Of a DNA stretch of 50,366 nucleotides, positions 8,775-16,048 are shown piece by piece. The translations under genes were made by a program, and so were the position numbers. Source of the DNA: Novosphingobium colocasiae (GTDB lineage: Bacteria > Pseudomonadota > Alphaproteobacteria > Sphingomonadales > Sphingomonadaceae); NCBI RefSeq assembly GCF_014652555.1, contig NZ_BMZA01000018.1, positions 1-50,366 of the forward strand, given 5' to 3'. The notes beneath the pieces were generated by a model. The model was not told where the DNA came from. It made no database searches and saw only the letters and a list, made by a program, of their open reading frames with translations. Numbering within the stretch: the stretch's first letter is position 1; each line of letters starts with the position of its first letter.

Positions 8775-8941
8775 GGCGGTGCGTCGAAGGTTCTCGGAAA
8801 ACAACACGCAGTCGGCGGTCCTGATGCGGGATAATCGCTCCCCGCAAATGCGGCGCGGCGATACAGACAAGGCCCCTATCGGCCAGGACAGGGCGGCTGT
8901 GCAACCCCGATGCAGCGCTTCACCGCGTTTTATGAAACGAC

Positions 8942-8968
8942 AAGGGCGCGGCATTGCGCCGCGCCCTT
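8942..8968. terminator. Strong hairpin terminator
   Basis: A perfect 11-bp stem pairs AAGGGCGCGGC (8942-8952) with GCCGCGCCCTT (8958-8968) around a 5-nt loop. It lies just past the stop of the exported-protein gene on the minus strand and ahead of the ClC gene. On the plus strand it is followed by a run of five T residues, on the minus strand by a weaker T-rich stretch, so it may work in both directions. Confidence 0.7.
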
Positions 8969-9016
8969 CCGATTTTTGACCCGGCCGTGCGCCTTTCGAG
9001 CGCACGGGGATCGGAG

Positions 9017-9622
9017 TTATTCTGCCGATGGGCCCGTGGCCTCCGCCGCAGCCGTGGCGGGAGCCCCCGGTGTTGCGGGCGTGGCCGGGGTTGCGGGAGC
9101 GGCAGCGGTCATGGCCGACTTGAGCGCAGCGGCCGTCATGCCGATCTTCAGGCCGCCGGTGGCATCGAGACCGAACGACTGCTTCTTGAGCTGAACCATG
9201 CCGCCTTCGGACAAGGCCAGGGTCACGTCGTCACCCTCGCGCTTGCTGACGGTGCCGAGCACCACGTCGTCTGCACTCTTCACCGAGGCATCGGCAACCA
9301 GCGCCGCATCGAGCTTTGCCCCGGAATCTGCGGCAGCGGCACCCAGCGCGGTTTCGAGCTGGGCCTTGGTGTAACCGATGGTCAGGCCCTTGGCGCGCAT
9401 CGCGAACGAGGCGATCGGGATGCCGCCTTTGGCGGTGCCGGTGTTGACGACGACTACGCCGTCCTGGACGGCTTCTACCGTCCCGACTTCGTCACCCTGG
9501 GGGCCATAGACCTTGGCACCCACCGTCGGGGCGACGGCACCAGCGGTGGTGCCCTGCGCCATGGCGACGCCGGAGGGCAGGGCCACGGCTGCGATCGCGG
9601 CGGCGATGAGGGATGCTTTCAT
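9017..9622 (-). CDS. Exported hypothetical protein, Ala-rich, sphingomonad type
   Basis: I do not recognise a named family. The product has 201 residues and a clear signal peptide with an AMA cleavage site at about residue 22. The mature part begins with KVYGPQGDEVGTVEAVQDG, which looks like a small beta-barrel of PRC-barrel type. A similar unit recurs later (VLGTVSKREGDDVTLAL), so the fold may hold two related halves. The tail is rich in Ala, Pro and Thr and looks disordered. The start is well supported: AGAGGAG lies six to seven bases before the ATG. It has its own upstream region and a strong terminator, so it is a single-gene unit. The likely location is periplasm or outer surface. Confidence 0.8.
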   Translation of the reverse strand: MKASLIAAAIAAVALPSGVAMAQGTTAGAVAPTVGAKVYGPQGDEVGTVEAVQDGVVVVNTGTAKGGIPIASFAMRAKGLTIGYTKAQLETALGAAAADSGAKLDAALVADASVKSADDVVLGTVSKREGDDVTLALSEGGMVQLKKQSFGLDATGGLKIGMTAAALKSAMTAAAPATPATPATPGAPATAAAEATGPSAE

Positions 9623-9969
9623 TCCAAACTCCTCTACTGTGCGGCGCTTCTTTCGAGCGCCGGAAACGGGCGTGTCGGCGACGACCGGCAGGTCGCACAA
9701 ACCGAACGGATGATCCCGGACATCAGATCCGGGGCAGGCCGGCCTAGCCGCAACGACGCGGTGAGCCGGCGCGATGCCAAGCGCCGAGGCGCCAGGTGAT
9801 AAGGGCATCAGATGGGCAAAGGTTGCGCCCGCAGGCAGAACAGCGGATGAACACGAGGCCGATTATGCGCCGACTGACGCCCTGTGCGCGACAGGCCGTG
9901 GCGCGCGGCAGCGGAACAACTGCGCGATCGGCGACTTGAACGGCGCATAGGGTAGCACGGGACGGGATA
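9623..9969. other. Intergenic region between divergent genes
   Basis: This 347-base stretch separates the exported hypothetical protein (minus) from the phospholipase D-family gene (plus) and must hold both promoters. I see no gene, tRNA or long repeat in it. Reading frames that run through it are extensions of the flanking genes without protein-like composition. Confidence 0.5.
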
Positions 9970-11532
9970 ATGCAGGCGGGGGAAAACGACAGCGGCGAAC
10001 CGGACCGCCCACGGGGCGGGGCACCCGAGCATACGGTATGGCGCTATGCCATGGCACGGCGTGCGCGAGTGGTGGTCGATGCCGCCGATTACTTCGATGT
10101 GATGCGCCAGGCGATGGTCGAGGCGCGCCAGCGGATTTTCATGATCGGCTGGGATTTCGATTCCCGCATCCTGCTGTCCTCCGGCCGGCGCTGGTGGCAA
10201 TTGCCGCGCAAGGGCCGTTTCCCGGCGCGGCTGGGTTCGTTCATCGTCTGGCTGGTGCGGCACAACCGGCGGCTGGAAGTGCTCCTGCTCAAGTGGAACT
10301 TCTCGCTGTTCAAGTCGCTGACGCGCGGGACGATGGTGGTCGATCTGATCCGCTGGGCGCTGCGCTCGCGGATCGATTTCAAGTTCGATGCCGCGCATCC
10401 GATCGGCTGCAGCCACCATCAGAAAATCGTCGTGATTGACGACGTGTTCGCCGCCTGCGGCGGTATCGACATGACTTCGGATCGCTGGGATACCCCTGAA
10501 CACCTGCCCGGCGATCCGCGCCGCAAGCTGCCGGGTACCGGCGGGCTCTATGGCCCGTGGCACGATCTGACGATGGTGATGGAAGGCGAGATCGCCGCCG
10601 TGCTGGGCGAGTTGGGCCGTGATCGGTGGGAGGTAGCCGGCGGCAGCGAACTGCCCCCGTGCGCGCCGCAGCAGCAGACGCCGTGGCCTGATGAACTGGA
10701 AGCCCAGTTCGAAAACGTCGAGATCGGCATCGCCCGCACCCGCGCCGCCTATCGCGATTGCCCGCAAGTGTCCGAGATCGAGGACCTGTTCGTCGATCAG
10801 ATCCGCCGGGCGCGCCGGTTCGTCTATGTCGAGACGCAGTATTTCGCCTCGCGTCGCATCGCCGAGGCGATCCTGGAGCGGCTGGAACAGCCCGATTGCC
10901 CGGAATTCTGCATCATTAACCCGCTGGAGGCCGATGGCTGGCTGGAACAGGTAGCGATGGATACCGCGCGCGTGGAATTGGTGCGCACCCTGGCGGCGGC
11001 CGATCCGGAGGGGCGCTTCCGCATCTTCACTCCCTTCGCGGCGGACGGCACGCCGATCTATGTCCACGCCAAGCTGATGATCGTCGATGACGCGATCCTG
11101 CGGGTCGGATCGGCGAACATGAACAACCGCTCGATGGGGCTCGACAGCGAGTGCGACGTGTTCATCGACGCCGCGCGTCCGGCCAATGCCCACGTCGGCC
11201 CAGCGATCACGGCGCTGCGCCACCAGTTGCTGGCGGAGCATTGCGGGGTGCCGGTGGAACGGGTGGTGGAGGGGCTGGAACGGCACGGGTCGATGGCGGC
11301 GATGATCGATGCGCTGAATGAACCCGCGCCGCCCAATCCCAAGCACCTCGCGCCTTTGGCCTTGAAAGATATCTCCGAAGCTGAAAGAGCCGTCGGCAGC
11401 AGCGGCGTGCTTGATCCCGAACGGCCCGAGGAAATCTTCGAGCCGATCGACAAGCGCGGGCTGTTCCGCCGCGACGGGCAACTTGTCCGCGTGCGGCTGA
11501 TGCAGAACTTGAGGAAGAGGATCGCCCGATGA
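9970..11532 (+). CDS. Phospholipase D-family protein (cardiolipin synthase-like)
   Basis: The product has 520 residues and two HxKxxxxD catalytic motifs, the mark of the phospholipase D superfamily. The first is His150-Lys152-Asp157 in SHHQKIVVIDD; the second is His366-Lys368-Asp373 in VHAKLMIVDD, followed by the usual GSANMNNRSMGLDSECD. Such enzymes hydrolyse phosphodiester bonds or transfer phosphatidyl groups. There is no N-terminal pair of membrane helices like that of classic cardiolipin synthase ClsA, so it may be a soluble or peripheral lipase/transphosphatidylase. The start is uncertain: an in-frame ATG at 10051 is possible, but the VWRYA segment before it fits the family. Its stop overlaps the folE start by four bases. 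Confidence 0.9.
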   Translation: MQAGENDSGEPDRPRGGAPEHTVWRYAMARRARVVVDAADYFDVMRQAMVEARQRIFMIGWDFDSRILLSSGRRWWQLPRKGRFPARLGSFIVWLVRHNRRLEVLLLKWNFSLFKSLTRGTMVVDLIRWALRSRIDFKFDAAHPIGCSHHQKIVVIDDVFAACGGIDMTSDRWDTPEHLPGDPRRKLPGTGGLYGPWHDLTMVMEGEIAAVLGELGRDRWEVAGGSELPPCAPQQQTPWPDELEAQFENVEIGIARTRAAYRDCPQVSEIEDLFVDQIRRARRFVYVETQYFASRRIAEAILERLEQPDCPEFCIINPLEADGWLEQVAMDTARVELVRTLAAADPEGRFRIFTPFAADGTPIYVHAKLMIVDDAILRVGSANMNNRSMGLDSECDVFIDAARPANAHVGPAITALRHQLLAEHCGVPVERVVEGLERHGSMAAMIDALNEPAPPNPKHLAPLALKDISEAERAVGSSGVLDPERPEEIFEPIDKRGLFRRDGQLVRVRLMQNLRKRIAR

Positions 11533-12137
11533 CCAGCCCGCAGGGCATCCCGAGCGCCGCCGAGCCCGGCAAGATCGCGGTTCCCGACGATGTGCAGGAC
11601 GCCATCCGCACGCTGATCCGCTGGGCCGGGGACGATCCGGAGCGGGAAGGGCTGATAGATACCCCGCGCCGGGTGGCGCGGGCGTGGAAGGAATATTGCC
11701 AGGGCTATGCCGACGATCCGGCCATCCACCTGTCGCGCATTTTCGAGGAAGTGGGCGGCTATGACGAGGTCGTCCTGCTCAAGGACATTCCGTTCCAGTC
11801 GCATTGCGAACACCACATGGCCCCGATCATCGGCAAGGCGGCCATCGCTTACCTGCCGCGCAACCATGTCGTCGGCATCTCCAAGCTGGCGCGCGTGCTG
11901 CACGGCTATGCCCGCCGGCTGCAGATCCAGGAGCGGCTGACCGCCGAAGTGGCGCAGTGCATCTGGGACAACCTCAAGCCGCATGGGGTCGCGGTGGTGA
12001 TCGAGGCAAACCACGCCTGCATGACCGCGCGCGGGGTGCGCACGCCGGGGGTGGGGATGATAACCAGCCGGATGATGGGCACGTTCTTGCAGGACGAGCG
12101 CAGCCGCAAGGAAGTGCTGAGCCTGATGGGCTACTGA
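11529..12137 (+). CDS. folE: GTP cyclohydrolase I
   Basis: FolE converts GTP to 7,8-dihydroneopterin triphosphate, the first step of folate synthesis, as a homodecamer in the cytoplasm. The product has 202 residues. Zinc ligands are Cys93 and His96 in SHCEHHMAPI and Cys164 in ANHACMTARGV. Substrate-site motifs GISKLARVLHGYARRLQIQE and RGVRTPGVGMITS are also present, so it is a canonical type I enzyme. The ATG overlaps the TGA of the preceding phospholipase D-family gene, so the two are probably co-transcribed; I know of no functional link between them. Confidence 0.97.
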   Translation: MTSPQGIPSAAEPGKIAVPDDVQDAIRTLIRWAGDDPEREGLIDTPRRVARAWKEYCQGYADDPAIHLSRIFEEVGGYDEVVLLKDIPFQSHCEHHMAPIIGKAAIAYLPRNHVVGISKLARVLHGYARRLQIQERLTAEVAQCIWDNLKPHGVAVVIEANHACMTARGVRTPGVGMITSRMMGTFLQDERSRKEVLSLMGY

Positions 12138-12200
12138 AACAGCCGCATGCCGGCCGGTCCTCACTGAAAATTAAGCATGTTGGGGCAGGGTTGCGGCACC

Positions 12201-13652
12201 ATGGACATGGCGGCCGACCCACTCCGATCCGATCGCGCGGCAGCGGGCGAAGCCCACCCGCGCGCGGCGATCCACTGGCCGCTGACAGTGCTGCCGGCGG
12301 TGATGCTGGGCGTGCTGATGCTGCGGCCGATCTGGGATTTCGATCTGTTCTGGCAATTGCGGCTGGGCCAGATGACGCTGGAGCACGGCGGCCTGCTGAC
12401 CCGCGAGCCGTTCTCCGCCCCGCATCTGGGCGAGGCTTTGCCGGCATTGTCCTGGCTGGCGCAGATCATCATGGCGACGGTGTTCGAAGCGTTCGGCTGG
12501 ACCGGCCTGCGGTTGCTCGATGCGCTGGCGTGGCTGGGCGGGCTGTGGATCGTCGCGCTGGCGGCGCGGCGGCGCGGGGCTTGCGCACCGGGGCTGTGCG
12601 CCGGGCTCGCCATCGCTTTCATTGCCGCGCACGCCTTTTCCAGCGTGCGCCCGCAAAGCTTCGCGGTGCTGGCGTTCGGCGCGCTGCTGGCGCTGGTGCG
12701 GATGGACTGGCCGCTGCGCCGCACACTGGTGCCGGGCGCGATCGTGCTGGTGTTGTGGCAGAACCTGCACCCGTCGGTGTCGATCGCGGCCATCGCCATG
12801 GCGGCGATGGTGCTGCCGGGCTGGCTGGCCTGGCTGCGCGATCGCCGGGCCCCGCTGCCGCTTGCCCCCAGCGCGCTGGCGGTGCTGGCGCTCCTTGCCG
12901 TGTTCGCAACGCCCGACGGCGCGTCGCTGCTGGCGATTTCGGCCCGCAACGCGGCAGAGGCGCGCGGCATCGGCGTTGCCGAGTGGCTGCCGCTGTGGTC
13001 GCCGCTCAATGCCCAGTTCGCGCCTCTGGTGGTGGTCGCAGGGATTGCTGCTGCCGTCCTTTTGGTGCGCGGTCGTGCCCGGCTTGATGCGGGCGAAGTC
13101 ATGGTGGCGCTGGTGCTGGGGGCAATGACGCTGCTGGCGATCCGTTTCGCGGTGTTCTGGGCGGTCGCGCTCGTCGCGCCGATCGCACGCGCGGTACCGG
13201 GCCCCGTCGCATCGTCGTCGCGGGTGAGTCCCGCAGGCACGATCGGGCTCGGGGTCATTGCGGTGGCACTCGCACAGGCTGCGCTGCCGTCACCGTTTGC
13301 CGACCAGATCCCGCAGCGGGCGATCGCCGCGCTGAAACGCGCGCATGTTGCGGGGACGCTGTTCACCGACAATTACGGCGGGCCGCTGATCCACGCCGGT
13401 GCTCCCGGATGGCGGGTGGCTTACGATGGTCGTTTCTGGCGTTATACGAGCGCGGAGTGGGACCGCTTCCGCGCCATCCAGCACGGCCGTCTGGGGCTGG
13501 CCGAGGTGGAGCGGATGTATGCGCCTGCCGGGTTCCTTGTCAGCAAGGCGCTCAATCCCGGCCTTGTCGCGCAACTGGATGCTGCCGCCACCCGCTGGCG
13601 ACCGGTCTATGCCGACGATCAGGTCGCGGCGTTTGTGAGGGTGGTGCCCTGA
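12201..13652 (+). CDS. Polytopic membrane protein, glycosyltransferase-like (unknown function)
   Basis: The product has about 483 residues with roughly nine hydrophobic helices in the first 370, then a soluble C-terminal domain of about 110 residues. Early motifs such as RPIWDFDLFWQLRLGQM and LTREPFSAPHLGEALPALSWLAQ recall a family of dolichyl-phosphate-mannosyltransferase-like membrane proteins, in which a conserved Asp and Trp lie in the first periplasmic loop. I cannot name a substrate or reaction. The start is placed at the ATG preceded by GGGCAGGG; an in-frame ATG at 12177 would add eight residues. It is flanked by folE upstream on the same strand and converges on the peroxiredoxin gene, with a hairpin-rich repeat between. 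Confidence 0.7.
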   Translation: MDMAADPLRSDRAAAGEAHPRAAIHWPLTVLPAVMLGVLMLRPIWDFDLFWQLRLGQMTLEHGGLLTREPFSAPHLGEALPALSWLAQIIMATVFEAFGWTGLRLLDALAWLGGLWIVALAARRRGACAPGLCAGLAIAFIAAHAFSSVRPQSFAVLAFGALLALVRMDWPLRRTLVPGAIVLVLWQNLHPSVSIAAIAMAAMVLPGWLAWLRDRRAPLPLAPSALAVLALLAVFATPDGASLLAISARNAAEARGIGVAEWLPLWSPLNAQFAPLVVVAGIAAAVLLVRGRARLDAGEVMVALVLGAMTLLAIRFAVFWAVALVAPIARAVPGPVASSSRVSPAGTIGLGVIAVALAQAALPSPFADQIPQRAIAALKRAHVAGTLFTDNYGGPLIHAGAPGWRVAYDGRFWRYTSAEWDRFRAIQHGRLGLAEVERMYAPAGFLVSKALNPGLVAQLDAAATRWRPVYADDQVAAFVRVVP

Positions 13653-13662
13653 AGCCCAATAG

Positions 13663-13775
13663 CCCTCTCCCATTCAGGGGAGAGGGTTGGGAGAGGGGGC
13701 GGGCCGAATCCCCTCTCAACTGCGGCTAGCGAGCAAGCTCGCAAGCCTTCGTATCTCTCCCCTGAAGGGGAGAGA
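13663..13775. repeat. Multi-hairpin REP-like repeat between convergent genes
   Basis: Two strong hairpins lie at the ends: CCCTCTCCC (13663-13671) with GGGAGAGGG (13678-13686), and TCTCTCCCC (13754-13762) with GGGGAGAGA (13767-13775). The part between contains further complementary pieces: GCGAG and CTCGC, and a CCCCTCTCAAC segment that can pair with the first arm. It sits between the stops of two converging genes and probably serves as a two-way transcription terminator. Confidence 0.7.
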
Positions 13776-13808
13776 GCGGTAAGCCCGTTTGCCGTAAGGC
13801 GGTTCGGC

Positions 13809-14288
13809 TCAGAGCTGGCCGAGCATGTAGTCAGCCGAGCTGACTTCGAAAGTGCCCGGCGCTTCGACGTTGAGCTGTTCGACGACGCCGTCGTTGACGA
13901 CCATCGAGAAGCGCTGGCCGCGCTGGCCCATGCCGAAGCCGCTGCCGTCCATGGTCAGCCCCAGAGCCCCGGCGAATTCGGCGTTGCCGTCGGCCAGCAT
14001 GGTGATGTCGTCCGATCCCGAAGCCTTGTTCCACGCGCCCATCACGAAAGCGTCGTTGACGGCGGTGGCGACGATCTCGTCCACGCCCTTGGACTTGAGA
14101 TCACCGGCCTTCTCGACGAACCCGGGCAGGTGCTTTGCCGAGCAAGTGGGGGTGAAGGCACCCGGAACCGAGAACAGCGCCACCTTCTTGCCGGCGAAAT
14201 ATTCGGACGACTGAACCGGCTCGGGGCCGTTTGCGCCGGCTTTCACCAGCTTGACGTCAGGCAGCTTGTCACCAACGGCGATGGTCAT
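13809..14288 (-). CDS. Peroxiredoxin, Prx5/AhpE-like 1-Cys type
   Basis: This cytoplasmic thiol peroxidase reduces hydrogen peroxide and organic hydroperoxides. The product has 159 residues in the Prx5 fold. The peroxidatic cysteine is Cys49 in VPGAFTPTCS, and it is the only cysteine in the protein, so a partner thiol (glutathione/glutaredoxin or thioredoxin) must recycle it. RGQRFSMVV near the C-terminus is the usual Prx5 active-site Arg segment. The start is fixed by AGAGAGGA upstream of the ATG; the longer open frame (to 14420) is the divergent promoter region. It is transcribed away from ahcY. Confidence 0.93.
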   Translation of the reverse strand: MTIAVGDKLPDVKLVKAGANGPEPVQSSEYFAGKKVALFSVPGAFTPTCSAKHLPGFVEKAGDLKSKGVDEIVATAVNDAFVMGAWNKASGSDDITMLADGNAEFAGALGLTMDGSGFGMGQRGQRFSMVVNDGVVEQLNVEAPGTFEVSSADYMLGQL

Positions 14289-14409
14289 CGAAAAAGTCCT
14301 CTCTGATGCAAATGAAACGCAAGGGCCCTGATATAGGCGCTGCACGCGATCCGGCAACGCCTTGTGATGCGCGGTATCGGCGATAGTCGCCGCATCGCAC
14401 GGGAAGGGC

Positions 14410-14429
14410 ATATAAAGCATTCTTTATAT
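14410..14429. promoter_or_regulatory. Palindromic operator candidate upstream of ahcY (SahR-like)
   Basis: A perfect 8-bp inverted repeat, ATATAAAG and CTTTATAT with a 4-base centre, lies in the divergent region between the peroxiredoxin gene and ahcY, 121 bases before the ahcY start. It extends outward as GGCA / TTTGCC with two extra bases on one side. AT-rich palindromes of this shape are expected for SahR-type ArsR regulators of methionine-cycle genes in Proteobacteria, but I state that link from memory of the family and not from a match. Confidence 0.5.
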
Positions 14430-14460
14430 TTGCCATCGAAGGCGGGAAACGGTAGGGACG

Positions 14461-14512
14461 CGGCCAGCATGCGGCACCTGATGTGCCGCCCGGCCCCGGC
14501 TGCCTATGCCGG
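14461..14512 (+). promoter_or_regulatory. Structured leader of ahcY (two adjacent hairpins)
   Basis: Just before ahcY two stems can form in the message. The first is GCGGCAC (14471-14477) with GTGCCGC (14483-14489) around CTGAT, enclosed by GGCC on each side (14462-14465 and 14492-14495). The second is CCGGC (14496-14500) with GCCGG (14508-14512). An S-adenosylhomocysteine riboswitch would be the natural idea, but I do not see its conserved core. A plain structured 5' leader is equally possible. Confidence 0.35.
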
Positions 14513-14550
14513 ACACCCGGACCAGACCGATCGCAGGAGCTGACATCCCC

Positions 14551-15960
14551 ATGTCCCACGCCGCCACGCTTGAGCACGATTACGCCATCGCCGATATTTC
14601 GCTGGCCGATTATGGCCGCACCGAAATCCTGATCGCCGAAACCGAGATGCCGGGCCTGATGGCGCTGCGCGCCGAATTCGGGCCGAGCCAGCCGCTCAAG
14701 GGGGCGCGCATCACCGGTTCGCTGCACATGACCATCCAGACCGCCGTACTGATCGAGACGCTGGTGGCGCTGGGCGCGGAAGTGCGCTGGGCGACCTGCA
14801 ACATCTTCTCCACCCAGGACCACGCCGCGGCCGCCATCGCCGCCAAGGGCATTCCGGTCTATGCGATCAAGGGCGAAAGCCTGGCCGAATATTGGGACTA
14901 TGTCGGCTCCATCTTCGATTGGGGCGAAGAGCATACCGCCAACATGATCCTCGATGACGGTGGCGATGCCACCATGTTCGCGCTGTGGGGTGCCCGCGTC
15001 GAAGCCGGTGAAGCGCTGTTCGAACCTTCGAACGCCGAGGAAATCGAATTCGTCCGCGCGCTCAAGGAATTCCTGAAGCGCAAGCCGGGATACCTGTCGC
15101 GCTCGGTCAACGCGATCAAGGGCGTTTCGGAAGAGACCACCACCGGCGTTCACCGGCTGTACCAGATCGCCAAGGACGGCAAGCTGCCGTTCCCGGCGAT
15201 CAACGTGAACGACAGCGTCACCAAGTCCAAGTTCGACAACCTCTATGGCTGCCGGGAATCGCTGGTCGACGCGATCCGCCGCGCCACCGACGTGATGCTG
15301 GCCGGCAAGGTTGCCTGCGTTGCCGGCTTCGGCGATGTCGGCAAGGGCTCCGCCGCTTCGCTGCGCCAGGGCGGCGCGCGGGTGATGGTGACCGAAGTCG
15401 ATCCGATCTGCGCGCTGCAGGCCGCCATGGAGGGCTACGAAGTGGTCACCATGGAAGAAGCGGTGACCCGCTGCGACATCTTCGTTACCGCCACCGGCAA
15501 CGAAGGCGTCATCACCGGCGCGCACATGGAGGCGATGAAGGACAAGGCGATCGTCTGCAACATCGGCCACTTCGACAGCGAAATCCAGATCGCGGCACTG
15601 TCCAACTATCAGTGGCACGAAGTGAAGCCGGGCACCGACCTGGTGACTTTCCCGGACGGCAAGCAGATCCTGGTCCTCGCCAAGGGCCGTCTGGTGAACC
15701 TGGGCTGCGCCACCGGCCACCCCAGCTTCGTGATGTCGTCCAGCTTCACCAACCAGGTGCTGGCGCAGATCGAACTGTTCACGAAGTCGAACGACTATGA
15801 CAACCGCGTCTACGTCCTGCCCAAGCACCTCGACGAAAAGGTCGCCGCGCTGCATCTTGAAAAGCTGGGCGTGAAGCTGACCAAGCTGTCGGACCGCCAG
15901 GCATCGTACATCGGCGTCCCGGTCGAAGGGCCGTTCAAGCCGGACCACTATCGCTACTGA
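14551..15960 (+). CDS. ahcY: S-adenosylhomocysteine hydrolase
   Basis: AhcY splits S-adenosylhomocysteine into adenosine and homocysteine and so removes product inhibition of methyltransferases in the activated methyl cycle. The product has 469 residues, the long alphaproteobacterial form. The NAD-binding segment is [20 protein letters not shown], and the catalytic region includes [20 protein letters not shown]. The signature [20 protein letters not shown] and the C-terminal KPDHYRY that closes over NAD of the neighbouring subunit are intact. The ATG at 14551 has AGGAG upstream; an in-frame ATG at 14506 lies inside the leader hairpin and is less likely. A strong hairpin follows the stop. Confidence 0.97.
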   Translation: MSHAATLEHDYAIADISLADYGRTEILIAETEMPGLMALRAEFGPSQPLKGARITGSLHMTIQTAVLIETLVALGAEVRWATCNIFSTQDHAAAAIAAKGIPVYAIKGESLAEYWDYVGSIFDWGEEHTANMILDDGGDATMFALWGARVEAGEALFEPSNAEEIEFVRALKEFLKRKPGYLSRSVNAIKGVSEETTTGVHRLYQIAKDGKLPFPAINVNDSVTKSKFDNLYGCRESLVDAIRRATDVMLAGKVACVAGFGDVGKGSAASLRQGGARVMVTEVDPICALQAAMEGYEVVTMEEAVTRCDIFVTATGNEGVITGAHMEAMKDKAIVCNIGHFDSEIQIAALSNYQWHEVKPGTDLVTFPDGKQILVLAKGRLVNLGCATGHPSFVMSSSFTNQVLAQIELFTKSNDYDNRVYVLPKHLDEKVAALHLEKLGVKLTKLSDRQASYIGVPVEGPFKPDHYRY

Positions 15961-15978
15961 TCCAGACCGATAACTTGT

Positions 15979-16009
15979 GGGGGATTGCGCCGTTGCTGCG
16001 CAGTCCCCC
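15979..16009 (+). terminator. Terminator of ahcY
   Basis: A 12-bp stem (one G-T pair) joins GGGGGATTGCGC (15979-15990) and GCGCAGTCCCCC (15998-16009) with a 7-base loop, followed by a T-rich stretch. It separates ahcY from the kinase operon. Confidence 0.75.
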
Positions 16010-16048
16010 CATTGTCTTCGCGCGCACCCACACCCATAGCTGGGCGCG

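Noticed and set aside
8775..9005. N-terminal extension of the ClC protein by 77 residues
   Set aside because: The extra part has no membrane helix or family match and overlaps a terminator hairpin.
9808..11481. A 557-codon minus-strand open frame opposite the phospholipase D-family gene
   Set aside because: The plus strand carries both HKD motifs; the minus frame is Arg/His/Gln-rich shadow sequence.
14440..14550. A known S-adenosylhomocysteine riboswitch upstream of ahcY
   Set aside because: Hairpins are present, but I could not match the conserved core of that riboswitch, so only a structured leader is reported.
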